Shown one piece after another: positions 1 through 6,494 of a stretch of DNA of 10,594 nt. Origin of the DNA: CAYGTK01 sp964352775 (GTDB lineage Bacteria > Bacteroidota > Bacteroidia > Chitinophagales > CAIOSU01); assembly GCA_964352775.1 (NCBI GenBank), contig CAYGTK010000149.1, forward strand, positions 1 to 10,594, given 5' to 3'. The notes beneath the pieces are model-generated. The model was not told the DNA's origin. It searched no databases and saw only the letters and a list, made by a program, of their open reading frames with translations. The translations under genes and the position numbers were made by a program. The stretch's first letter is position 1. Each line of letters starts with the position of its first letter.

Positions 1-19
1 ACCTAGTATCAACTCCAGG

Positions 20-1669
20 TTAGTCATTCAAAAAGCCAGCATAGTTAATGCCCGTTAATCGATGCATTTCATGATCTAGGGTAGAAAGGTCGTTCTTGTT
101 GAATTGATGTACATCAGCGTATCCACAAGAGCGAGCTACCACTTTCATCAAGTCAGTAGCAGCCTTAAAGTAGTTAGCCAACTGCTTAGCCGATGCCTCA
201 ATTATCAATCGAGCGCGTAAGTTCTCTTTCTGTGTAGCGATACCCACGGGGCAGTTATTGGTATGGCAAGCGCGCATACCTAAGCAACCAATGGCCTGTA
301 AGGCAGAGTTAGATACCGCAATAGCATCGGCACCCAGCATCATTGCTTTAGCAAAATCTTCAGGCACACGTAAGCCACCTGTAATTATCAAGCTCACATG
401 CTTAGCGCCAGAGCGGTCTAGATGTCGGCGGGCGCGGGCCAGAGCTGGTATGGTAGGCACGTTAATGTTATCACGAAGAATGGTAGGTGCAGAACCTGTT
501 CCACCCCCACGTCCATCAAGGATGATATAGTCTACTCCTGCCTCTAGAGCAGTATCAATATCTGCCTCAATATGGCTAGCTGCCAATTTGAAACCAATAG
601 GTATTCCTCCTGTGCGTTCGCGCACTTTTGCGGCAAATTCCTTGAACTCTGCCGCACCATGTATATCAGGAAATGTAGCTGGCGAAATGGCTGTTTCGCC
701 TTGTTTCAATCCACGAACTTCTGCTATCTCCGCAGTTACTTTGTGCCCGGGTAGGTGTCCACCTGTTCCAGTTTTAGCGCCTTGTCCACCTTTAAAGTGA
801 AAGGCTTGTACTTTATCTAGTTTCTCCCACTCAAAACCGAATCGGCCAGAGGCCAATTCATATAGATAGCGCGAGTTGTTAGCCTGCTCGTCGGGCAGCA
901 TACCACCCTCACCACTACAAATACCAGTACCCGCCATTTCCGCTCCCATCGATAGGGCTATCTTGGCTTCGCGCGATAGTGCCCCAAAGCTCATGTCAGA
1001 TACAAAAATGGGAATGTCTAATACCAAAGGCTTTTTGGCACTTTTACCTATCACGGTTTTCGTGCTCACCTCTGCTTCATCTAGTAGCGGACGACGCGAT
1101 AATTGCGCAGGCAGAAATTGAATATCTTCCCATTTGGGTAGTGTATTTCTATCTACCCCCATAGCGGCCGATGGGCCGTGGTGACCGTAATTCTTTAAGC
1201 CATTTTGGGCCAATTCTTTTATATAACCTGTATATGGCTCGGTACTTTCAGGATGCGTATCAGCATATTGTCCCAAGTATTCATCACGGTCAAACCGCTG
1301 TGGATGAATTTCCAAATAGGCATTTATATCGTCTTCAGAAATGAATACCTCTCCATTACGAATTTCTGCCTCAAACTTATGTAGGGCCTCGCTATTGTTG
1401 TACGCACTTACACCCGTATCGTAACGATAATCCCAACCATGCAATCCACATATCAGGTTCTCTCCTTGTATTGCACCGTCGGCCATTAATGCACCACGGT
1501 GAAGGCATCGCCCATAGAGTACAGATATGTTGTTATCGTACTTAACCAATACAAGATCGAGGCCATTTACTTGTTTATGTGTGGGCGTTTTTTCTTCTAG
1601 CTCCGCAAAGCTTCCTAGGGATAATTTTTTCAAAATGGATGAGTTTGAACGTAAGTTAAAACTCTTCAC
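20..1669 (-). CDS. Rieske domain fused to glutamate-synthase-like FMN domain (GltB2-type)
   Basis: Predicted cytoplasmic iron-sulfur flavoprotein of 549 aa. Residues about 5-115 form a Rieske [2Fe-2S] domain with ligands C55-x-H57 and C74-x2-H77. Residues about 150-520 form the FMN-binding barrel of the glutamate synthase large subunit. Its signs are the glycine-rich loop GQGAKTGTGGHLPG (296-309), the phosphate-binding region DGRGGGTG (385-392) and the [3Fe-4S] motif C462-x5-C468-x4-C473, followed by PVGIATQ. The N-terminal glutaminase domain of full GltB is absent, so any glutamate synthase activity would use free ammonia. Electrons could pass between the Rieske centre, the [3Fe-4S] cluster and FMN; that route is inferred. 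The loop reads KTGTGG where many GltS enzymes have KPGEGG, so the substrate may differ. The start is GTG; the next Met is residue 62, inside the Rieske domain, so GTG is needed. The gene lies 71 nt downstream of the second nucleotidyltransferase on the same strand. The domain calls are firm, the reaction is not. Confidence 0.9.
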   Translation of the reverse strand: MKSFNLRSNSSILKKLSLGSFAELEEKTPTHKQVNGLDLVLVKYDNNISVLYGRCLHRGALMADGAIQGENLICGLHGWDYRYDTGVSAYNNSEALHKFEAEIRNGEVFISEDDINAYLEIHPQRFDRDEYLGQYADTHPESTEPYTGYIKELAQNGLKNYGHHGPSAAMGVDRNTLPKWEDIQFLPAQLSRRPLLDEAEVSTKTVIGKSAKKPLVLDIPIFVSDMSFGALSREAKIALSMGAEMAGTGICSGEGGMLPDEQANNSRYLYELASGRFGFEWEKLDKVQAFHFKGGQGAKTGTGGHLPGHKVTAEIAEVRGLKQGETAISPATFPDIHGAAEFKEFAAKVRERTGGIPIGFKLAASHIEADIDTALEAGVDYIILDGRGGGTGSAPTILRDNINVPTIPALARARRHLDRSGAKHVSLIITGGLRVPEDFAKAMMLGADAIAVSNSALQAIGCLGMRACHTNNCPVGIATQKENLRARLIIEASAKQLANYFKAATDLMKVVARSCGYADVHQFNKNDLSTLDHEMHRLTGINYAGFLND

Positions 1670-1740
1670 GAAATGTACAAGTGTATAGGCTGAAAAATGC
1701 TGTTGAGAAATGTTAGGTGGCAGACATTCGGTTGGTGGGG

Positions 1741-2805
1741 CTACTTAACAGCTAAATACAACTCCTCTCGTATCTCCACCAGCAATCGCTCCACTACAGC
1801 CATATCAGGGGCATCTGGCAAGCTAGACTTTTCAAATACCTCTTCAATTCGGGCCACTTTCTTTTCAGCTTCAGCTAACAGGTAATCGTATTCAAATTCG
1901 CCGTGCTTAATGCTTAGCAGATAGTCGCGGTTGGGGCGTTGTACTATCACTTTACCTTGCTCACCAATATCTAATGCCATATCTAGTAGGCGGAAGGTGT
2001 GCATCATATTCTTAGCATCGTAATTTTTGCCATGCGAAATGGTGTTCTCGTAGCGTACATCGTTGCGTTTTTCTACCCAATCCCAATATTCCTTATAGTC
2101 TTTACAGTATTTGGAATAGCCCGTTTTGTTGAACGACATGGTGGCGATAGGCTCCTCTCCTTTCGAGATGGAACTGAGCGAAACATCGTTAGCATGTTCG
2201 CGCTGCATCAGGCCCTTGTATATACCTTCTTCGTTGTAATACACACTGTACATTTCGTGCATTTTGGGCAACTTGGCTAGGCCACAATGTTTGGGGTCTA
2301 ATCCCTTTTTATCTAGAAACTCAAGAATAGTAATAGAGCCTTGACCATAGGGAACATAACAAAAATCGAGTGGGTACTTTCGCTCTTTAGCTATGGGATT
2401 CAGTATCTTCTTTTTTAGTCCACGAGCCTTTCGTATTTGGGTCATGGCGTAACCCGCGAAGGCGGCCTTGCTCAACTTACTAAGGAACAGTTCTGGTTTC
2501 AGCCTATCGAAAATAGGATGGCGATAAAGCACGCATTCTTCGGGCGTGGCCAGCAGCTCCATCAAGTTGGGATTGTTCTTCGCCAGTAGCTCAATGAACC
2601 TACCGATCTCGTAATACATCTCGTCGTTGCTCTCGCTATTGATCTGATCTATCCGTTGCAGACCGAAAAACAACTGCTTGGGCATAAAGAATACCCCCTT
2701 AATATCTGTGTCAGATGTAGGTGTGGCCAATCCATAGGCCCTACTACCACTAATGCATTCAAAGAGCAAAAGCTCTTGTTCTTTTATCTCCGGAATGGTC
2801 ATCAT
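1741..2805 (-). CDS. RlaP-type nucleotidyltransferase (PF10127-like), long paralogue
   Basis: Predicted nucleotidyltransferase of the DNA polymerase beta superfamily, 354 aa. The signature G20-S-R-A-Y-G25 followed by S31-D32-T-D34-I-K-G37 supplies two metal-binding aspartates. E66 in YYEIGRF is the likely third carboxylate, just before NPNLMELL (78-85), a block typical of this family. The rest is mainly helical and hydrophilic, with no signal peptide or membrane segment. The family is known as RlaP (RNA ligase-associated polymerase beta-like protein), proposed in comparative genomics to act in RNA repair; substrates are mostly unproven. The start ATG overlaps the TAA stop of the upstream paralogue by one base (TAATG), which implies translational coupling. 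A second ATG follows directly (M1-M2), so either may be used. There is no RNA ligase or kinase nearby in this window. A different nucleotide-transfer role, for example a toxin-like or signalling one, cannot be excluded. Confidence 0.85.
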   Translation of the reverse strand: MMTIPEIKEQELLLFECISGSRAYGLATPTSDTDIKGVFFMPKQLFFGLQRIDQINSESNDEMYYEIGRFIELLAKNNPNLMELLATPEECVLYRHPIFDRLKPELFLSKLSKAAFAGYAMTQIRKARGLKKKILNPIAKERKYPLDFCYVPYGQGSITILEFLDKKGLDPKHCGLAKLPKMHEMYSVYYNEEGIYKGLMQREHANDVSLSSISKGEEPIATMSFNKTGYSKYCKDYKEYWDWVEKRNDVRYENTISHGKNYDAKNMMHTFRLLDMALDIGEQGKVIVQRPNRDYLLSIKHGEFEYDYLLAEAEKKVARIEEVFEKSSLPDAPDMAVVERLLVEIREELYLAVK

Positions 2806-3569
2806 TAACCGAGCTGAATAGCTTTTTGAAGAAAGGCATCTAAGTCTACCGAATTATCTCTTCTACTACCTAAACTAGGCACTGCCTTGCCCGATAGATC
2901 AATTTGCTCGGCAATAAAGTCTATCAACAAAGGCTCACGTCCATGAGTATAGTCTTCATTTTTAGTGGCCTTTAGAGCTATCAGTTCTTCTATTCTGTTC
3001 AAAAGGTCGGCTGGTAATTCTAACTCCTTCAGCTTAATGCCAAATTCAATAGGCGGCATGGTGTCTTTATCCATTATCCACTTGCAAGCCATAGCTGCAC
3101 GCAGGGCGTAGAAGAGCTTCTTCAAGCGTACTTCATCAGCTCCTTCTACTTCACCAAAGGTCTTTTTAGCCATGCCTAAATAGTGATACATGGTTGAGAT
3201 AGGCGAATAGCAAGCTTCAGCTACTGCCATCATCGGGCTTATAAAACCTGCCACCTCGCGGTATATCACGGGCGACTGTATGCGCTCTAACAGAGGCGCG
3301 TTCGATTTCCATAAGAGTTGAAGGCATTTACGTATATCCCATCCCACCACATCAAGCATTTTATCTTCCGACATATATTCAATGGTGTCTCGCTTCTCCC
3401 AAACGGATACATACCATTCAGGCTTGTGCCTGTAAATTATACGTACATCTTGATCACTATCTGGCGAGGGGAAACCCCATGCCCGCGATCCTGTTTCGCA
3501 GGCCCATAATATAGTTACGTCCTTATCTTCTTCTATGGCCTTAAGTGCGGCCTGTATTCGTTCTTGCAT
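2805..3569 (-). CDS. RlaP-type nucleotidyltransferase (PF10127-like), short paralogue
   Basis: A 254-aa protein of the same nucleotidyltransferase superfamily as its downstream neighbour but of a different subgroup. It has G27-S-R-A-W-G32, then D37-S-D39-Q-D41 with D39 and D41 as metal ligands. D78 in VVGWDIRK is the probable third carboxylate, followed by LLWKSNAPLLERIQSP (85-100). This pattern of WD-[IL]-RK and K-x-N-x-P-L-LE is characteristic of the shorter PF10127 proteins. All three catalytic carboxylates are present, so it should be active. It is predicted to be cytoplasmic. It begins 10 nt after the SDR stop; the only upstream SD-like bases are a weak AGG 14 nt before the ATG. It overlaps the next gene by one base. 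Two dissimilar members in tandem suggests they act on different substrates or as a heteromer (inference). The natural substrate is unknown. Confidence 0.86.
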   Translation of the reverse strand: MQERIQAALKAIEEDKDVTILWACETGSRAWGFPSPDSDQDVRIIYRHKPEWYVSVWEKRDTIEYMSEDKMLDVVGWDIRKCLQLLWKSNAPLLERIQSPVIYREVAGFISPMMAVAEACYSPISTMYHYLGMAKKTFGEVEGADEVRLKKLFYALRAAMACKWIMDKDTMPPIEFGIKLKELELPADLLNRIEELIALKATKNEDYTHGREPLLIDFIAEQIDLSGKAVPSLGSRRDNSVDLDAFLQKAIQLG

Positions 3570-3579
3570 GTTTTTCTAT

Positions 3580-4332
3580 TTACCTTTTCAACCCCACTAT
3601 ACTTGCCGCTTCAGCCAATGGCAGCACTAGCACAACGGCCAAGTTCAAGTCCTTGGGGCGTGTGATCATGAATAAGATGAGTTCAGCAATATCTTGGGGT
3701 AGTAATGGCTGATAACCTTGGTATACTTTGGCGGCCTTTTCGCTGTCGCCTTTGAATCGTACTTCGCTGAATTCGGTTTCTACCAAACCTGGTTTTACTT
3801 CGCTCACTTTTATGCCTTGGGGGTTGAGGTCTATGCGCATGCCCTTGGTGATGGCATCTACCGCATGCTTACTAGCGCAGTACACATTGCCCTCGGCATA
3901 TACCTCAATGCCAGCAATGGAACCGATGTTAACAATATGCCCCTCTGCCCTACTCACCATACCCGGTATCACTTGGCGAGAAACATACAACAGCCCTTTT
4001 ACATTGATGTCCATCATTTTATCCCAATCGTCGGTATTGCCTTGATCAATGGTGCCTAGGCCGTGCGCGTTGCCTGCGTTGTTTATCAGTATGTCGATCG
4101 TTTGGAAGTCGCTTGGCAGTTCTTCAAAAGCCTTGGCTACGGCCTGCTTATCACTTACATCGAAATTGAGCGTGGTAACTTTAGTAAGTGTAGCTAGTTC
4201 GGTTTGCAATTCATCCAATCGCTGCTGACGGCGACCACATAATATCAATTGAAATCCCTCTTTAGCCAATACCTGTGCGGTGGCTTTTCCTATTCCTGAA
4301 GTTGCTCCTGTTATCAATACCGTTCTACCCAT
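3580..4332 (-). CDS. SDR-family NAD(P)-dependent oxidoreductase (YdfG-like, COG4221)
   Basis: Classical short-chain dehydrogenase/reductase of 250 aa, the usual length. The Rossmann motif is T8-G9-x3-G13-I-G15. R34-R35 after the second beta strand suggests NADP(H) preference. D58 sits at the adenine pocket and the NNAG motif is at 84-87. The catalytic tetrad is complete: N110, S138, Y151 and K155 (YCASK). The C-terminal region with MITRPKDLN and VLPLAEAAS resembles YdfG-type enzymes, which reduce hydroxy acids such as 3-hydroxypropionate or serine derivatives; the actual substrate here cannot be read from sequence. The ATG start lies just before the Rossmann strand, and a TATCTTAG box sits 15 nt upstream. 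It is probably the first gene of a leftward operon with the two nucleotidyltransferases. There is no obvious functional link to them, so this may be simple chromosomal clustering. Confidence 0.93.
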   Translation of the reverse strand: MGRTVLITGATSGIGKATAQVLAKEGFQLILCGRRQQRLDELQTELATLTKVTTLNFDVSDKQAVAKAFEELPSDFQTIDILINNAGNAHGLGTIDQGNTDDWDKMMDINVKGLLYVSRQVIPGMVSRAEGHIVNIGSIAGIEVYAEGNVYCASKHAVDAITKGMRIDLNPQGIKVSEVKPGLVETEFSEVRFKGDSEKAAKVYQGYQPLLPQDIAELILFMITRPKDLNLAVVLVLPLAEAASIVGLKR

Positions 4333-4347
4333 AGCGTCAATTTTTCG

Positions 4348-4355
4348 CTAAGATA
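4348..4355 (-). promoter_or_regulatory. Candidate -7 promoter element for the SDR operon
   Basis: On the minus strand the bases read TATCTTAG, one mismatch from the Bacteroidota -7 consensus TAnnTTTG. The box ends 15 nt before the SDR start codon. No TTTG -33 element is visible at the expected 19-21 nt spacing. The centre of the 20-bp palindrome lies 40 bp upstream of the box centre. Confidence 0.4.
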
Positions 4356-4381
4356 AAAAAGGAGGATCTGAATTATAGGTT

Positions 4382-4401
4382 ATAGATGTCTAGACATCTA
4401 T
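4382..4401. promoter_or_regulatory. Perfect 20-bp palindrome in divergent promoter region (candidate operator)
   Basis: The sequence ATAGATGTCTAGACATCTAT equals its own reverse complement over all 20 bases, with no spacer. It lies between the divergent SDR and DUF5996 genes, 50 nt from the SDR start and 59 nt from the DUF5996 start. Its centre is about 40 bp and 45 bp from the centres of the two candidate -7 boxes. That is the upstream position expected for a dimeric regulator acting on one or both promoters. With no loop it would make a poor RNA hairpin, and no U-tract follows, so a terminator is unlikely. The binding protein is unknown. Confidence 0.6.
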
Positions 4402-4432
4402 TTGAACTATTTCAAAGCACATAGTCTTTACT

Positions 4433-4440
4433 TAGCTTTG
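4433..4440 (+). promoter_or_regulatory. Candidate -7 promoter element for the DUF5996 operon
   Basis: TAGCTTTG matches the Bacteroidota -7 consensus TAnnTTTG exactly and ends 19 nt before the ATG at 4460. The nearest upstream TTTG (4401-4404) is 28 nt away, longer than the usual 19-21, so the -33 element is poor or absent. The leader would be short, about 10-15 nt. Confidence 0.5.
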
Positions 4441-4459
4441 AACACCAAATACCCACCCC

Positions 4460-5386
4460 ATGTCAACTAGCAAAAATACTTGGCCCGAATTAGATTACAG
4501 CTCATGGAGCGATACCTTGAAAACATTGCACCAAATGGTGCAAATAGTAGGTAAAATACGCCTGAAGAGCATGCCTTGGCAAAACCACTCGTGGCACACT
4601 ACCTTGTATATTTCGCCCAGTGGATTCACTACGCAGAGCATTCCATTTAAAGGCGGCGCATTTCAAATAGATTTCGATTTCCGCAGGCATCTACTATTAA
4701 TAAGATCCACTGACAACGAGGACCTAATTATGGAGTTGTACCCCCGCAGCATCGCCAGTTTTTATACCGACTTGTTCGAGAAGTTGGAGAGCATAGGGCT
4801 AGACATTAGCATATTTGCTGCGCCTAATGAGATGGATCCTGCAATTCCGTTCGCGGAGAATGAGGTTAATGCCAGCTATGATAAAGCCGCTGTTACCAAT
4901 TTTTGGGAAGCTATGGTAAAAGTTAATCAAGTATTCTCTGAGTTCCGCAGCCCCTTTATTGGTAAGTGTAGCCCTGTACATTTGTTCTGGGGAGCGTTTG
5001 ACTTGGCAGTTACTCGTTTTTCGGGCCGCCCTGCACCTTTGCACCCAGGTGGCATGCCCAATATGCCTTTGGATGTAATGCAAGAAGCTTATTCGCACGA
5101 GGTAAGCAGCGTGGGTTTTTGGCCAGGTAGCGACGAAATGCCGCAGCCAATGTTCTACGCTTACTGCTACCCTGGTAACGAGGAATTCGCGAAGCAACCC
5201 GTTCTTCCTAAAGAGACTTTTTTCAGTCCAGAAATGGGTGAGTTCTTCCTATCATACAGCGATGTACAAAAGGCGGATAACCCCAATGCCAACTTGATGG
5301 AGTTTTTACAAACCACTTACGAGGCTGCCGCCAACACTGGTAACTGGGACAGAGCAGCATTAGAACGTGAAGTACCGAAACGATGA
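4460..5386 (+). CDS. DUF5996 family protein
   Basis: A 308-aa protein recognised as DUF5996, a family of unknown function found across many bacterial phyla. Features typical of it are the N-terminal WPELDYSSWSDTLKTLHQ (8-25), QIVGKIRL (28-35), the W-x-NHSWH segment (40-46), FIGKCSPVHLFWGAFDLAVTRFSG (166-189) and the motif EAYSHEVSSVGFWPGS (209-224). The C-terminal end contains EFLQTTYEAAANTGNWDR (282-299). Conserved His, Cys, Trp and Asp residues suggest an enzyme-like pocket, but no catalytic residues are established. It has no signal peptide or membrane segment, so it is probably cytoplasmic. The length is normal for the family. There is no Shine-Dalgarno sequence, as is usual in this phylum. 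Its stop overlaps the start of the next gene (ATGA), so the pair is probably translated together. The function should not be guessed from the context. Confidence 0.9.
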   Translation: MSTSKNTWPELDYSSWSDTLKTLHQMVQIVGKIRLKSMPWQNHSWHTTLYISPSGFTTQSIPFKGGAFQIDFDFRRHLLLIRSTDNEDLIMELYPRSIASFYTDLFEKLESIGLDISIFAAPNEMDPAIPFAENEVNASYDKAAVTNFWEAMVKVNQVFSEFRSPFIGKCSPVHLFWGAFDLAVTRFSGRPAPLHPGGMPNMPLDVMQEAYSHEVSSVGFWPGSDEMPQPMFYAYCYPGNEEFAKQPVLPKETFFSPEMGEFFLSYSDVQKADNPNANLMEFLQTTYEAAANTGNWDRAALEREVPKR

Positions 5387-5805
5387 TAGCCAACTTTGAG
5401 ATAAACGCCCTATTCTCGGGCATCGACTTTTTTGGACAACACTTTGACGTAGACAATAATTTCCGCTTTGCAGGATATGTTGACGACGAGGAAAAAAAGG
5501 AAATACGCCTACAATTCACCAAGGGAAAAGGCGCTTGGATACCTGTTGATGAAGTGAATGGTTTTGAACTCGTATTTACAGGGGTGAACTATAAATATCT
5601 CAAGCCTGATAACCGCGATCACCCAGCTAATTCGCGGGGAACTATTACGGAAATGAGCTTTTATCCATCTAAAGATCGTAAGGTGAACGATCTATTCATG
5701 GATCAGCGGAATCCCCTGCCGGGCGACGACATCAAGTTCCATTTTGAGGATGAAAGCCTGATACGTATTGGCTGTGCCGAAGGTGAGTTGATAGTGCTAG
5801 AGTGA
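5383..5805 (+). CDS. Hypothetical protein, 140 aa, coupled to DUF5996 gene
   Basis: I do not recognise a family. The start ATG overlaps the TGA stop of the DUF5996 gene by four bases (ATGA), a strong sign that it is real and translationally coupled. The protein is acidic, has no signal peptide or membrane segment, and alternates short hydrophobic stretches with charged turns, as in a small beta-rich domain. Visible runs include NFRFAGYVDDEEKKEIRLQF (25-44), GAWIPVDEVNGFELVFTGVN (50-69) and a C-terminal strand pair, LIRIGCAEGELIVLE (126-140). There is one cysteine (131). The tight coupling suggests that it works with the DUF5996 protein as a partner or accessory subunit; that is inference only. 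Confidence 0.75.
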   Translation: MIANFEINALFSGIDFFGQHFDVDNNFRFAGYVDDEEKKEIRLQFTKGKGAWIPVDEVNGFELVFTGVNYKYLKPDNRDHPANSRGTITEMSFYPSKDRKVNDLFMDQRNPLPGDDIKFHFEDESLIRIGCAEGELIVLE

Positions 5806-5842
5806 CCTTGAGATAGCACTACCCTACTTGGTACGGATCTTG

Positions 5843-5850
5843 TAAATTAG
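5843..5850 (+). promoter_or_regulatory. Weak candidate -7 promoter element
   Basis: TAAATTAG is one mismatch from TAnnTTTG and ends 20 nt before the ATG at 5871. The 65-nt gap after the previous gene has room for a promoter. No convincing -33 element is seen, and there is no clear hairpin terminator in the gap. Confidence 0.3.
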
Positions 5851-5870
5851 CCACCTAGAAAATTCACACT

Positions 5871-6494
5871 ATGAGAACTTATCTTTTAATGGCCCTAGTT
5901 GGTCTACTTAGTCTAACCTCTTTTGCTAATGAGCGTTACTACCAAGCCCTAGAAGGGGAGCAAGAGCGAATTGATGCCATGACCAGTATGAAAGATCTTA
6001 ATGAAGAGATAGAGCAACTAGGGGATTACTTATCGAAAGACGATAAGTTCTGGCTGGCACAGTATTACATTACTTATGCTGAAGTAAGAAAGCTGAAATT
6101 GATGCAAGACCTACCCCAGCAGGTAAAGCAGTTTCAAGTAGTAGACAAAGCTTTTGAGAAGGCGCATGGCATGACTAAAAATGCAGAGCTATACGCATTA
6201 GAGGCTAACTACCTGGTGCAGCGCTTTCAAATGACTAATGGCGATCTTGGTAAAACAGGTTTGGCTAGGTTCAATAGCGTGATAGCTAATGGAAAGAAAT
6301 TGGATGCTAAAAACCCACGTTTATACTTGGTTAATGCCATCCATCTTATGCGCACTGAAAAAACAGAGGAAGCCAAAAGAGAGATAAGTATGTCGATGTC
6401 GCTTTTCAATGATGCAGCCGAGATACAAAAACCTCACATGCCTAACTGGGGTCTGAACCTAGCGGAAACCTTATCGGCAAAGTTGAACTACTAG
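5871..6494 (+). CDS. Secreted helical (TPR-like) protein of unknown function
   Basis: A 207-aa protein with a probable Sec signal peptide: a short basic start, a hydrophobic stretch LLMALVGLLSL (5-15) and a cleavage site after SFA (17-19). It has no lipobox cysteine; the mature protein should be periplasmic. The rest is almost wholly alpha-helical and rich in Glu, Lys, Leu and Ala. Paired helices such as KFWLAQYYITYAEVRKLKLM, AELYALEANYLVQRFQM and PRLYLVNAIHLMRTEKTEEAKREI resemble tetratricopeptide-like hairpins, though no repeat matches the TPR consensus well. No catalytic motif is visible. Proteins of this general build are common in Bacteroidota, but I cannot name the family. It converges on the COG3014-like lipoprotein gene, and the two stop codons overlap. 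Confidence 0.75.
   Translation: MRTYLLMALVGLLSLTSFANERYYQALEGEQERIDAMTSMKDLNEEIEQLGDYLSKDDKFWLAQYYITYAEVRKLKLMQDLPQQVKQFQVVDKAFEKAHGMTKNAELYALEANYLVQRFQMTNGDLGKTGLARFNSVIANGKKLDAKNPRLYLVNAIHLMRTEKTEEAKREISMSMSLFNDAAEIQKPHMPNWGLNLAETLSAKLNY

Noticed and set aside
3718..4059. Open frames of 105 and 113 codons on the plus strand opposite the SDR gene
   Set aside because: They lie wholly antisense to a gene with all SDR catalytic motifs and their products have no domain-like pattern.
4386..4424. 12-codon reading frame (MSRHLFELFQST) downstream of a GGAGG at 4361-4365, as a leader peptide
   Set aside because: The GGAGG is 20 nt from the ATG, the frame runs through the palindrome, and this organism seems not to rely on Shine-Dalgarno sequences.
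4799..5197. 132-codon open frame opposite the DUF5996 gene
   Set aside because: Antisense shadow of a well-recognised family; its composition does not resemble a folded protein.
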